Below are positions 18,219-26,090 of a stretch of 64,000 nucleotides of DNA, piece by piece. The DNA comes from CAUZJF01 sp965248605 (GTDB taxonomy: Bacteria > Chloroflexota > Dehalococcoidia > Lucifugimonadales > CAUZJF01), in contig CBDFJV010000007.1 of assembly GCA_965248605.1 (NCBI GenBank), forward strand, positions 1,798,001-1,862,000, given 5' to 3'. Made by a program: the position numbers and the translations under genes. A model generated the notes under the pieces. That model saw nothing but the letters and a program-made list of their open reading frames with translations, was not told the origin of the DNA and made no database searches. Each line of letters begins with the position of its first letter. Position 1 is the first letter of the stretch.

Positions 18219-18659
18219 TCAGGCGCGCGATTCGAGGATGTCCTTCAACGTCTCAAGGTCGTTGGTGATGTTTCGCTTTACGGCGCGTGACATTATCGGG
18301 CCGGCCAGCTGGTAGAAGCCCGTGGTTTCACCCTCAATTCGAATTCGGGCGAGCGTACCGCCCTTGGCCTCCTCGAAACCGTACGTGACCTTCATCGGAA
18401 AAGGGCCTTTGACCGACGTCATCACCACGAGTTCGTCTGGTCTGTATTCTGTAGTCTCGAGAACGTACTCGACCTTACGGCCTAGAAAACCGGCTACTCG
18501 CTCGACCCGCGTCCCGAGGCCGACGGGCGGGTACGTTAGCAAATTGGCCTCGGTTATTCCCGTAATCCAGACGGGGTCGTTGTCTGGGTTGGACGCATAC
18601 TCCGCCACCTCGTTTCGAGGCTTATAGATAAACACCTCAGCTTCGACGTCGATCGCCAT
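18219..18659 (-). CDS. SRPBCC (polyketide cyclase/START-like) protein
   Basis: This 146-residue single-domain protein is predicted to adopt the helix-grip fold that encloses a hydrophobic ligand. The start MAIDVEAEVFIYKPRNEVAEYASNP and the end SRAVKRNITNDLETLKDILES match the first strand-helix and the last long helix of the fold. AAGGAGG lies 7-8 nt before the ATG. It is the last gene of a minus-strand set (ArsR, AHSA1-like, monooxygenase, this gene). The ligand is not predictable. Confidence 0.82.
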   Translation of the reverse strand: MAIDVEAEVFIYKPRNEVAEYASNPDNDPVWITGITEANLLTYPPVGLGTRVERVAGFLGRKVEYVLETTEYRPDELVVMTSVKGPFPMKVTYGFEEAKGGTLARIRIEGETTGFYQLAGPIMSRAVKRNITNDLETLKDILESRA

Positions 18660-18698
18660 ACTCCCTCCTTGGTCTCTATATTTCCGCCTAGCTGCACA

Positions 18699-19001
18699 CT
18701 AGGTGGAGGCCACCAGAACGTGGTCTGTGAACTCGACTTGCTCTCCATCGAGCAGCGGATAGAGAATGTCGGTGAAATTTTTCACACCTTCTGACGTGCT
18801 ATGGACGTTCTGCGCGGCTTCGCTCTCAAAGGTGAAGAAGTGCAAGAACTGAATAGGATCGTCAGTCCGTTGGACCGACGTGTACTGAAGGGTGCCGGGC
18901 TCGTTGGCTTTCACGTAGCAGACGAAGATCTGGACGGCCGCCAACGCCTGGTCCAGGCCCGCTCGCCGGACCCGGAACCGGGCTGTCTTGTATACAGGCA
19001 A
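18699..19001 (-). CDS. antibiotic-biosynthesis-monooxygenase-like (ABM) protein
   Basis: This 100-residue dimeric alpha/beta-barrel type protein resembles putative quinol monooxygenases (NEPGTLQYTSVQRTDDPIQF, then a FESEAAQNVHSTSEGVKNF helix). Such proteins oxidise small aromatics without a bound cofactor, or act as ligand-binding barrels. The TTG start at 19001 is supported by GAGGAGG just upstream. It lies 11 nt after the AHSA1-like gene and so shares its transcript. The substrate is unknown. Confidence 0.78.
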   Translation of the reverse strand: MPVYKTARFRVRRAGLDQALAAVQIFVCYVKANEPGTLQYTSVQRTDDPIQFLHFFTFESEAAQNVHSTSEGVKNFTDILYPLLDGEQVEFTDHVLVAST

Positions 19002-19012
19002 GAGGCTCCTCC

Positions 19013-19465
19013 TCAGTGCGCACCGCCCTCAAGATGCGAGGCAAGCTTGTCGATAATCCGAGACCAACCCCCACGGTGGGACTCCACGCGGTCCTCGGAC
19101 AGCAGCTCGTGGGTCAAGTGCAACGCAGTCTGACCACCCTCAGGGCTCAAGGTGACGGTTACGAGGGTAGGTTGTCCTCCGGTGTACTCCGACTGCCACG
19201 TGAATACCAGCCGGCTGGGTGGGACGATTTCACGGTACTGGCCGGTGTGTTCGATCTCCATGCCCTCGCCGAGCATGACAATCTTGAATTGACCCCCCAC
19301 GCGGAGGTCGACCGTGGCCGATGCGACTCCGGACGGGGACATCCAATGTTTGAGGCTGTTGGGGTCCGTCCATGCGGAGAAGACCTCTTCAGGTGTAGCA
19401 GGCAAGAGCCTGCGGACGCGAACGGCGGTCCCAGAAGTCGTGTTACTCACCTGCGTGCTCCGCAT
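19013..19465 (-). CDS. AHSA1-like SRPBCC protein
   Basis: From ATG 19465 the product has about 150 residues. It shows the AHSA1 pattern VRRLLPATPEEVFSAWTDP, LKHWMSP, DLRVGGQFKI and the LTHELL/GWSRIIDKLASHL end. These helix-grip proteins are typically encoded next to ArsR regulators and YciI/ECF sigma modules, as here. The start overlaps the end of the ArsR gene by 23 nt, indicating tight coupling. A longer form starting at 19501 is possible but less likely. Confidence 0.87.
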   Translation of the reverse strand: MRSTQVSNTTSGTAVRVRRLLPATPEEVFSAWTDPNSLKHWMSPSGVASATVDLRVGGQFKIVMLGEGMEIEHTGQYREIVPPSRLVFTWQSEYTGGQPTLVTVTLSPEGGQTALHLTHELLSEDRVESHRGGWSRIIDKLASHLEGGAH

Positions 19466-19796
19466 CGTCGGTTTCGCCTGCCAGAAAGCGCTCGAGTGCA
19501 TCCATACGCCGCTCCCAGAAGGACTGGTGGGTCTGAATCCAATCGGCCGCGTCGGCGAGGGGCGCGGCTTCGAGTGAGAGGTAGTGGCTTCGTCCCTTCA
19601 CGGTGCGCCGGACGAGGCCAGCTCCCTCTAGGACCTTGAGGTGCTTGGAGACCGCATTGAGGGACATGTCGAAGGGCTTGGCGATCTCGGTTACGCGAAG
19701 TTCTCCGTCGCGCAGGCGGGCTAGAATCGCCCGACGTGAGGAGTCGGCGAGGGCGGAGTATGTTGCGTTCAGGTGCGGCGTCTTTTGTTCAACCAT
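19443..19796 (-). CDS. ArsR-family transcriptional regulator
   Basis: This 117-residue winged-helix repressor has LADSSRRAILARLRDGELRVTEIA as the first helices, MSLNAVSKHLKVLEGAGLV as the recognition helix and VKGRSHYLSLE as the wing. No Cys metal site is visible, so it probably belongs to the non-metal ArsR group that accompanies AHSA1/SRPBCC genes. The first five codons lie inside a 30-bp palindrome (19782-19811), which is almost certainly its operator. It heads the four-gene minus-strand operon. Confidence 0.9.
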   Translation of the reverse strand: MVEQKTPHLNATYSALADSSRRAILARLRDGELRVTEIAKPFDMSLNAVSKHLKVLEGAGLVRRTVKGRSHYLSLEAAPLADAADWIQTHQSFWERRMDALERFLAGETDDAEHAGE

Positions 19797-19811
19797 ATGG
19801 TTGAACAAAAG
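19782..19811. promoter_or_regulatory. palindromic operator over the ArsR start codon
   Basis: This is a perfect 30-bp palindrome with half-site CTTTTGTTCAACCAT. The ATG of the ArsR gene (19796 on the minus strand) lies at its centre and codons 1-5 are inside it. Binding there would block transcription elongation or initiation and so give autoregulation. The palindrome is seen directly; its role is inferred. Confidence 0.8.
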
Positions 19812-19882
19812 GTTACGTCAGGGAGGATGTGAATGTCAACCAGTCCCGTCGCCGCGTTCGCAGAGCTGCTCTTTCTTAGAGA

Positions 19883-20322
19883 TCAGTCCTCTTCGCCGAG
19901 CATCGACCGAAGGACGGTTTCGTCGAACCCCAGACTGATTGCCTGCTGCTCGTCACGCTGAGCTTCAGAAGATTTACCAATGGCCTTGTGAGCGACCGCA
20001 CGGAGAGCGTACCCGTCTGCTGTTGTAGGAAGAACGCCAATATAAAAGTCCAGATCCACGAGCGCATCCGAAAAACGCTGAAGTCGTAAAAGCAGGTACG
20101 CACGGGCGAACCTGGTGAGAGCAGTCTCTGGATCGAGGCGCACCGCCTCGTTCAGGTCCACAAGGGCATCGTCGAGTCGGCTCAGCCTGACCAGCAGAAC
20201 TCCGCGACTGTAGTAATCGTTACCGAGACCAACGCTATGAGCGCGGGACCCATATGGGCTCATCTCTATAGCTTTGTCGTAGTCCGCCAGAGCGAGATCA
20301 AGCCTACCTAGAGCTGCTTTAG
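19883..20322 (-). pseudogene. TPR lipoprotein, C-terminal part cut off by IS1380-family element
   Basis: This frame encodes tetratricopeptide repeats (ALADYDKAIEMSP, DALVDLNEAVRLDPETA, DALVDLDFYIGVLP). It opens directly at the IS boundary, and an internal ATG at 20263 would give 126 residues. The N-terminal part is at 22041-22346 on the other side of the IS. Joining them with one copy of the 5-bp target (TTTAG on the plus strand) gives an uninterrupted 246-residue lipoprotein in which NRGSS runs into KAALGRLDLALADYDKAI. It is probably non-functional now. Confidence 0.8.
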
Positions 20323-20372
20323 CCCTAATCCACCGAAGGACGGCGTGTAGGAGGCCTGCTGAAGAAACAAAA

Positions 20373-20438
20373 GGGTGCGCCTCTGAATCTGGGATAATGG
20401 TTTTGAAACAGAAAACCGGTCCCAGAAAAGGAGCACCC
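20373..20438 (+). promoter_or_regulatory. RBS-sequestering inverted repeat with internal promoter (IS1380 type A)
   Basis: The right arm GGAGCACCC contains the Shine-Dalgarno GGAG before ATG 20444 and can pair with the left arm GGGTGCGCC (8 of 9). Between the arms is TGGGATAAT, an extended -10 (20390-20398). Transcripts starting there would lack the left arm and be translatable, while read-through transcripts from outside would hide the RBS. The same layout occurs in every copy of this IS. The mechanism is inferred by analogy with IS10 and IS50. Confidence 0.55.
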
Positions 20439-20443
20439 GATAG

Positions 20444-21769
20444 ATGCTACCACGTAACCACCCCGACCGCATCCAAATCGCCTTCGACGACCACCGCCTG
20501 GTGGCCAATGCCGGGCTGATCCTTCCCGCCACCCTCGCCCTGCGCCTTGGCCTGCCCCAACTCCTCCGGAAGCACCTCGACCTCGGCGGCGCGCCGGGCC
20601 GGGCGAACACCGGCGACAAGATGATGACCCTGGTGGCCTCCGCCCTAGCCGGCGGAGATTGCATCGACGACGCCGATGTGCTGCGCGCCGGCGGGACCGC
20701 CCGCGTGCTCGGTTTCACGGCTAAGGCTCCCTCCACCCTGGGCACCTTCCTGCGCAGCTTCAGGTGGGGCCATGTCCGCCAACTGGACCGGGTGAGCCGC
20801 GAGTTGCTGGCCCGGGTCTGGAAGGCCGGTGCCGGACCCGGCGACGCACCATTCACCATCGACCTTGATTCGACGATCTGCGAGACCTACGGACTGGCCA
20901 AGGAGGGTGCCCGCCACCACGGCTACACCGGTGCGCGGGGCTATCACCCGCTGCTGGCCGTCGCCGCCGGCACCGGCGACGTGCTGATGGCCCGCCTGCG
21001 CGAGGGCCGGGCTAACACCGCCCGCGGCGCTGCCCACTTCCTGCGTGAAACGGTGGGGCGGGTGCGCTACTGCGGAGCCAGGGGCCAACTCACGGTGCGG
21101 GCCGACAGCGGCTTCTATACCCACGCCGTGGTCGCCGTCTGCCGCCGGATGGATGTCCGCTTCTCCATCGCCATCCGCCAGCGCGCCCGCCTGCGGAATC
21201 TCATCGAGGCGATACCCGAAGATGGCTGGACGCCGATTCCTTACTGGCTGGACGGCGCCGCCGATGTGGCCGAGACCACCTACACCCCGTTCCAGGCCGA
21301 GGCGGACGCCGCGCCGGTACGGCTCATCGTCCGGCGGGTGAAGCCGGCGCCCTGTTCTCAACTGGCTCTCTTCGCCACCTACAGCTATCACGGCTTCATC
21401 ACCGACCGGGACGGGGAGACGCTGGAACTGGAGGCCGATCATCGCCGTCACGCCGAGATCGAGAATGCGATACGCGACCTCAAGTACGGCGTGGGGCTGA
21501 ACCATCTCCCCTCGGGCCGTTTCGCCGCCAACGGCGCCTGGCTGGCGGTACAGGTGATGGCGCACAACCTGGCCCGCTGGACAGCCCGCATCGGCCTGGG
21601 TCAGCAGATCGTGACCACCAAGACCCTCAGACGACGGGTCTTTGCCTTGGCCGGACGGATCACCCGCTCGGCACGCCGATTGACCCTGCAGCTTCCCCGG
21701 CGCTGGCCCTGGGAGGAGCAGTTCAGCCGCGCCCTGGCCCGACTGCGAGCCATTCCACTCCCAGCCTGA
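20444..21769 (+). CDS. IS1380-family transposase (type A)
   Basis: This 441-residue DDE transposase has the first catalytic Asp at D142 in TIDLDSTICETYG, the second at D221 in VRADSGFYTH, and the Glu at about E340 in EIENAIRDLKYG. The GYHPLLA and basic C-terminal segments are typical of IS1380 enzymes. The frame is intact. It sits inside the broken TPR lipoprotein gene. Type A differs from type B (for example 49885-51210) by MLPRNHPDRIQIAFDD at the N-terminus and LQLPRRWPWEEQF at the C-terminus. Confidence 0.93.
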   Translation: MLPRNHPDRIQIAFDDHRLVANAGLILPATLALRLGLPQLLRKHLDLGGAPGRANTGDKMMTLVASALAGGDCIDDADVLRAGGTARVLGFTAKAPSTLGTFLRSFRWGHVRQLDRVSRELLARVWKAGAGPGDAPFTIDLDSTICETYGLAKEGARHHGYTGARGYHPLLAVAAGTGDVLMARLREGRANTARGAAHFLRETVGRVRYCGARGQLTVRADSGFYTHAVVAVCRRMDVRFSIAIRQRARLRNLIEAIPEDGWTPIPYWLDGAADVAETTYTPFQAEADAAPVRLIVRRVKPAPCSQLALFATYSYHGFITDRDGETLELEADHRRHAEIENAIRDLKYGVGLNHLPSGRFAANGAWLAVQVMAHNLARWTARIGLGQQIVTTKTLRRRVFALAGRITRSARRLTLQLPRRWPWEEQFSRALARLRAIPLPA

Positions 21770-22040
21770 CGGAGCCCGTCCGCCACTGACCCACCAGCCA
21801 ACCCAACGTCCCCGCAAACTCGCGCCAGCCCAGTCCGCGAGCGCCTCTTGCCGTGTCCTATCCCGCCATCTGGCTCGCCACAGCCACTGTAGGCCGCCAT
21901 CGGTGCCCCCAAAAGCGCCTGCAGACCGCCCGCCAACCTCCCGTCTACCCAAATTCGAGCCCGGATCATCACGCCTGTAACTCCCTCACCCCCTTCCGCT
22001 GTCCTCACGTCGTCCATCCCTGTCCGTCGGTGGATTCGGG

Positions 22041-22346
22041 GTAAGAGCTACCTCGGTTCGAGACAAATGTCGAATCGGTTGGGAATAGCAGGACGGCTTC
22101 GTTGTAGTCAGCAACGGCGTCCTCGTGCTGACCGATCTCGGCGTAGGCGACCCCGCGGTTGTTGTATAGGTCGTAGTCGCTGGGGTTCTCCTCGATAGCA
22201 TCACTGTATGCCGTGATCGCCGAGCCGTAGTCTCCCCGCTCCATCGCTGCGTCCCCGTCAAAGGCCGGGGTGCAGGCCAGTAAGCTCGCGCTGAAAACGA
22301 CGACGCTTGACGCGACTTTGTGTAGGACGCCTTTGGGGAGTTGCAT
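22041..22346 (-). pseudogene. TPR lipoprotein, N-terminal part
   Basis: ATG 22346 starts a signal peptide (KVASSVVVFSASLLAC) with a lipobox at LLA-Cys25, so the intact protein would be a lipid-anchored extracytoplasmic protein. Two TPRs follow (GDYGSAITAYSDAIEENPSD and HEDAVADYNEAVLLFPTD), then the frame enters the IS at 22040. The remainder lies at 19883-20322. A longer upstream frame exists but lacks coding character. Confidence 0.8.
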
Positions 22347-22494
22347 GGGAATCCTATAAACAGGAGCCTCTTCCGACCGGCGGGAGCCAGTGCAGTCAAT
22401 ACTAACGACGTTCATATTCGCTAGCAATGCCACAGTTTGCCGGTTAGCTCGGCAAAGGAGTCCCCGTTGATCGTCCCAAATCGTCAGGCCGACG

Positions 22495-23751
22495 TTAGAC
22501 TGAGGACCCGACCTCGGCCAGTCGTCGGCGCATGTAGGCCTGCTCTTGGGTGTTGGCCGTGAGCGCGAGGGCACGGTTGTAGGCGTCAGCGGCCTCGGCT
22601 GTGCGACCGAGGCGGCGGAGCAGGTCGGCACGGGCGGCGTGGAATAGGTGATAGCTCTCCAGGCGTCCCGAATCGCCTAGCCGATCGATCAGCGAAAGGC
22701 CGCGCTCGATTCCGATGGACATCGCGACGGCGACGGCGTGGTTGAGGCCGACTACCGGCGACGGCGCGATGTTTAGCAAGGTGCGGTAGAGGGCTTCGAT
22801 CTGGGCCCAGTCGGTCGCGTCCGGGGACTCGGCCTGTGCATGGAGTGCCCCGATGGCGGCCTGGACTTGATATGGACCAGGCTTGCTCATCCTCAATGCG
22901 CGCTCGGCGAGCGACGCTCCCTCGGTGATCTGGGCGGTGTCCCACGCCGTTCGGTCCTGCTCTTCCAGTACTACCAGCTCCCCGTTGGGCCCGACCCGCG
23001 CGTCTCTTCGGGAGTCGTGCAGCAGCATCAAGGCCAGCAGCCCCAGGACCTCCGGTTCGTCTGGCATGAGCTCGATGAGGACGCGTCCGAGCCTGATGGC
23101 TTCGGCGCAGAGCGGTCGGCGGATCAGGTCTTCGCCCGCAGTGGCGGAGTACCCTTCGTTGAACACCAGGTACACGACAGCCAGGACGCCGATGAGGCGC
23201 TCCGGCAACAGGTGGTCCGGCGGCACGCGGTAGGGGATGTTGGCGTCGCGGATCTTGCGTTTGGCCCGAACGATTCGCTGGGCTAGGGTCTGCTCTGGCA
23301 CCAAGAACGCTCTCGCGATCTCCGGGGTCGTGAGGCCGCCGAGGGTCCTCAGCGTTAGGGCGACCTGAGCCTCGAGACGGAGCGCCGGGTGGCAGCAAGT
23401 GAAGATCAGCCGCAACCGGTCGTCGGAGATCGAGGTGTCATCGGGGTCGTCTGGCATCTCGGGTCCATCGGTCTGGAGAAGTGTACTGCGCGCCACCTCC
23501 AGGTGCTTCTCGGCGCCCACCCGGTCGCGCCGAAGCCGGTCGATGGCCTTTCGTCGGGCGGTCGTCGTGATCCACGCGGCGGGGTTTTCGGGCACACCGT
23601 CAGACGGCCAGCGGACGAGCGCCACCGCGAAGGCTTCTTGCATGGCCTCTTCGGCGACGTCGAAGTCGCCGATTCGGCGGATTAGCGTGGCGACGATCCG
23701 CCCAGACTCTTCGCGGAAGGCCTCTTCGACGACCTGGCGGGTATTCTTCAC
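22495..23751 (-). CDS. ECF-type RNA polymerase sigma factor with C-terminal TPR-like extension (ECF42-like)
   Basis: The 418-residue protein has sigma region 2 (GDFDVAEEAMQEAFAVALVRWP), region 4 (LRTLGGLTTPEIARAFLVPE followed by a Q-rich recognition helix), and a long C-terminal helical extension ending in LGRTAEAADAYNRALALT. This arrangement with a neighbouring YciI/DGPF protein is typical of the ECF42 group, in which the extension, not an anti-sigma factor, controls activity. The GTG start at 23751 has no Shine-Dalgarno; the leader instead contains CACCTCCT, identical to the 16S anti-SD core. It is probably co-transcribed with 23803-24165. Confidence 0.9.
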   Translation of the reverse strand: MKNTRQVVEEAFREESGRIVATLIRRIGDFDVAEEAMQEAFAVALVRWPSDGVPENPAAWITTTARRKAIDRLRRDRVGAEKHLEVARSTLLQTDGPEMPDDPDDTSISDDRLRLIFTCCHPALRLEAQVALTLRTLGGLTTPEIARAFLVPEQTLAQRIVRAKRKIRDANIPYRVPPDHLLPERLIGVLAVVYLVFNEGYSATAGEDLIRRPLCAEAIRLGRVLIELMPDEPEVLGLLALMLLHDSRRDARVGPNGELVVLEEQDRTAWDTAQITEGASLAERALRMSKPGPYQVQAAIGALHAQAESPDATDWAQIEALYRTLLNIAPSPVVGLNHAVAVAMSIGIERGLSLIDRLGDSGRLESYHLFHAARADLLRRLGRTAEAADAYNRALALTANTQEQAYMRRRLAEVGSSV

Positions 23752-23763
23752 AGGAGGTGGGTC

Positions 23764-23791
23764 TCCCGCGGCACGACCTCGTGCCGCGGGA
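23764..23791 (-). promoter_or_regulatory. strong intercistronic hairpin between yciI-like gene and sigma gene
   Basis: Two perfect 13-bp arms (TCCCGCGGCACGA and its complement) separated by 2 nt fill most of the 51-nt spacer. No T-run follows, so it is unlikely to be a plain terminator. It may set the relative expression of the two genes or protect the upstream message. Confidence 0.6.
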
Positions 23792-23802
23792 AGTAGGTCC
23801 GA

Positions 23803-24165
23803 CTATTGGGGCATGTCGTAGTCCATCACCGGCCGGACCTCGACCGACCCTCCGCTGGAGGCGTCAGGTATCTTCGACGCCCAGTGGATCGCGTCATCCA
23901 GGTCCTTCGCTTCGATGAGATAGAACCCGCCGAGCTGCTCCTTCGTCTCCGCGAACGGGCCGTCGGTTGTTACGATCTGGCCGTTCTCGCCGCGGACTGT
24001 AGTCGCGGTCGCGGTGGGCTGAAGTCCTTCGCCGCCTAGCATTATGCCGGCGTCCTGCAACTCCTTGGTGTACTGCTCGTACGCGTTCATGACTTGCCCG
24101 ATCTGCTCCGGCGTCGCGCTCGCCATCCGCGTCTCGTCCCCGTAAATCGTCAGCAAGTACTTCAT
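23803..24165 (-). CDS. YciI-related (DGPF-domain) protein
   Basis: The 120-residue ferredoxin-like-fold protein begins MKYLLTIYGDE and contains TTDGPFAETKEQLGGFYLIEA, the DGPF signature. It ends with the EVRPVMDYD strand. GGGAGGAG precedes the ATG. Such proteins are the usual genomic partners of ECF42 sigma factors, encoded immediately downstream here. Whether they are enzymes or ligand sensors is unresolved, although they resemble muconolactone isomerase-type folds. Confidence 0.9.
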   Translation of the reverse strand: MKYLLTIYGDETRMASATPEQIGQVMNAYEQYTKELQDAGIMLGGEGLQPTATATTVRGENGQIVTTDGPFAETKEQLGGFYLIEAKDLDDAIHWASKIPDASSGGSVEVRPVMDYDMPQ

Positions 24166-24279
24166 CTCGACTCCTCCCGGTAGTTAGAATTACCCACGGT
24201 TGGTCATGGGCTCGATAATACGACGAACGAGCACCGTGAAAATCGACACCGCCTCCGGTTGAGTTCTAGAGAGATGAGC

Positions 24280-25179
24280 TCACACGAGATACTCACGTCT
24301 GACTTTAGCGACGTAGCTGAATGTGGGATTGACGAACTGGGTGCACCGCGCTTCGAGAACTTGTCCGAGGAAGAGGTAGGCTTCACCGCGAGAAAACCCA
24401 TAGTCGTCTTCGAGCCACAGTATCATCTCGGACAGCGCGGTGCGGAAGGCGTCCTCGGCGGGGCGTGCCTGTCCAGTTGTCATGATGTAGTCGTCGTTTG
24501 TGATCCGGGGCCATGTCATCGACTTTGGTCGATCCGCGAGCTCGCACTTTATTCGAACGCGTCCGCCGGCCTCGATTCCGCCCGCGCCGCATATCTCGCC
24601 ATCGCCCTGGCGCGCATGCATGTCGCCGATGTGCAGCAGCGCTCCTGGCACACTGACTGGGAGCTGGACCGAGGCGCCTGTGGTGACCTCAGGGATGTCG
24701 AAATTGCCTCCCCACTCGCCGCACCAGCCGTTGTGCCACCGCGTACCGGCCGGAGAGGCGCCTACGAAGCCCAGCATCGGCGTGGCCGGAATCTTGAGCT
24801 TGTCGCTCCAGATGATGTAGCCGTCCTTGATCTCGACGACCTTGCTATGGGCGCCCACTCCGGTGCCTCCCAGCCACCCAGGCATCGCGCCCGTCGAGCC
24901 GCTGAATCGAGTGTAGCCGACTGGGTCCACGTCAATCTCGCCGACGTGAACGATGAGCATCTGGCCGGGCTCGGCGCCTTCGACGTAGATACAGCCACTG
25001 GATGGGTTGCCTCCAGTGAGCTTGCGTATAAGCTTCTCGCGGTCGGGGTGGTCGTCGAGCCACGGGCCACGGTTGATCTGCGTCTGGACTTCGAACTCCT
25101 CGCCAGGCTCGACATGGAGGGTCGGGGCGTTGTCGGGTCCGGTCTCGAAGTACAGTACGTCGGTGGTTGCGAGTTTCAT
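24280..25179 (-). CDS. acetamidase/formamidase family protein
   Basis: The 299-residue protein matches the FmdA/AmdA family, which hydrolyses short amides to ammonia and the acid. Landmarks are PGEEFEVQTQINRG near residue 26, NPSSGCIYVEGAEPGQML near 58, the GVGAHSKVVEIKDG segment, and LHIGDMHARQGDGEICGAGGIE near 180. The final third contains RGEAYLFLGQVLEARCTQFVNP. A GGAG site precedes the ATG. It may supply nitrogen from amides; the neighbours give no further hint. Confidence 0.88.
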   Translation of the reverse strand: MKLATTDVLYFETGPDNAPTLHVEPGEEFEVQTQINRGPWLDDHPDREKLIRKLTGGNPSSGCIYVEGAEPGQMLIVHVGEIDVDPVGYTRFSGSTGAMPGWLGGTGVGAHSKVVEIKDGYIIWSDKLKIPATPMLGFVGASPAGTRWHNGWCGEWGGNFDIPEVTTGASVQLPVSVPGALLHIGDMHARQGDGEICGAGGIEAGGRVRIKCELADRPKSMTWPRITNDDYIMTTGQARPAEDAFRTALSEMILWLEDDYGFSRGEAYLFLGQVLEARCTQFVNPTFSYVAKVRREYLV

Positions 25180-25237
25180 CGGGGTGGTCTCCTGGACGCG
25201 GTTAGGGAACTGGCAGTCTTAACGTTTTGCGAAGTGC

Positions 25238-25942
25238 TCAATGTGACTCCAGCAGCGTAGGAAGCTCAGACATGTCCTCGATACGGGGGCAGCGATCGAA
25301 GTCTGGGTAGTTGCCGTCTCGGTCCAAAAGGACGGCGCCCATGCCGGCTGCCAGTGCGCCCTCGACGTCTGATGACGGCTGGTCTCCCACGTGGACCCCT
25401 TCGGAAGGCGATGCGCCGGCCCTTTCGAGCGCCGCCTGAAAGATAGCAGGGTCTGGTTTCTCGGCGCCGACTTCACCTGACGTGACTATGAAGTCGAGCT
25501 GGGACTCGATTCCAAGGTCCTGCGCAACATCGGGACCTTTGCGGTCTATGTTCGAGATCATGCCGAGAGTCAGCCCCCGCTCTCTCAGTGTGGCGAGAGT
25601 GGGAGTCACGTCATCGAAGGGCTCAAGCTTGTATGGAATGGTACGAAGGACATTCCAGATTTCGCCGGCGCGCTCGAGGGTCACTTCCACGCCCGCTCCT
25701 TGGAGCACGAGCCTTTCGTATTCGGCGAAGAAGTCCTCGCGCCCTTTCTCGTCCCGAAGCCGGAGAGGGTCGACGGCGTTCTGCTCGTTCATATATCGGT
25801 CGGCGGCGCCGTAACCTCTAAGAACGCCATCGGGTGTCAACTCGATTCCGAAATCGGCGCAGGCCCGAGATTGCACTTCGTGACGTGAAGGCACGAAGCC
25901 GGCCAGGGTGCCGTACATGTCGAAGAAGACCGCCTTGAGCAT
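25238..25942 (-). CDS. HAD-superfamily hydrolase
   Basis: The 234-residue phosphatase-like protein has motif I VFFDMYGTLAGF (the nucleophile is the first Asp; position four is Tyr rather than Asp), motif II MISNID, the Lys in GAEKPDPAIFQAALERAGA, and motif IV VHVGDQPSSDVEGALAAGM. The helical cap between motifs I and II is of C1 type. The Tyr in DxYGT is also found in dehalogenase-like members and their relatives, so phosphatase chemistry is not certain. The substrate is unknown. Confidence 0.88.
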   Translation of the reverse strand: MLKAVFFDMYGTLAGFVPSRHEVQSRACADFGIELTPDGVLRGYGAADRYMNEQNAVDPLRLRDEKGREDFFAEYERLVLQGAGVEVTLERAGEIWNVLRTIPYKLEPFDDVTPTLATLRERGLTLGMISNIDRKGPDVAQDLGIESQLDFIVTSGEVGAEKPDPAIFQAALERAGASPSEGVHVGDQPSSDVEGALAAGMGAVLLDRDGNYPDFDRCPRIEDMSELPTLLESH

Positions 25943-25989
25943 CGGGGCCCCATGATAGCATTGAGGCCGAACGGCGACCAGAAGAAAAA

Positions 25990-26063
25990 CTCACCGCAGA
26001 GACCGCCGAGAACGCAGTCCGGTCAATAGAGATCTCAGCTGTCTCTGCGACCTCCGCGGTGGA
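25990..26063. repeat. imperfect inverted repeat upstream of the HypE-like gene
   Basis: CACCGCAGAGACCGCCGAGA and TCTCTGCGACCTCCGCGGTG form a long imperfect hairpin just before the ATG at 26066. Its sequence type is common as a dispersed repeat in environmental genomes. It may act as a leader structure or simply be a repeat. Confidence 0.45.
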
Positions 26064-26065
26064 AC

Positions 26066-26090
26066 ATGCAAGCCGGCAAGCTTCCTTTAG
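26066..26090 (+). pseudogene. HypE/AIR-synthase-like gene, 5' fragment before the IS
   Basis: The first codons (MQAGKLPL) are followed directly by the IS at 26091. Joined to 28274-29253 with one TTTAG copy they read MQAGKLPLDLLTRLLDK, the expected start of this family, and give a 334-residue protein. This shows the true start of the gene and the exact insertion point. Confidence 0.85.

Larger units (their letters stand above)
20323..22040 (+). mobile_element. IS1380-family insertion sequence, type A (copy 1)
   Basis: The 1718-bp element has ends CCCTAATCCACCGA and TCGGTGGATTCGGG, an imperfect terminal inverted repeat. It splits a TPR lipoprotein gene. Flanks are TTTAG (20318-20322) and GTAAG (22041-22045), a target duplication now diverged at two positions. 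One transposase gene fills most of it. A GGGTGCGCC (20373-20381) and a GGAGCACCC (20430-20438) lie just upstream of the start codon. Confidence 0.85.

Noticed and set aside
22005..22631. Longer N-terminal extension of the TPR lipoprotein
   Set aside because: Sequence before ATG 22346 lacks coding character and would bury the signal peptide.
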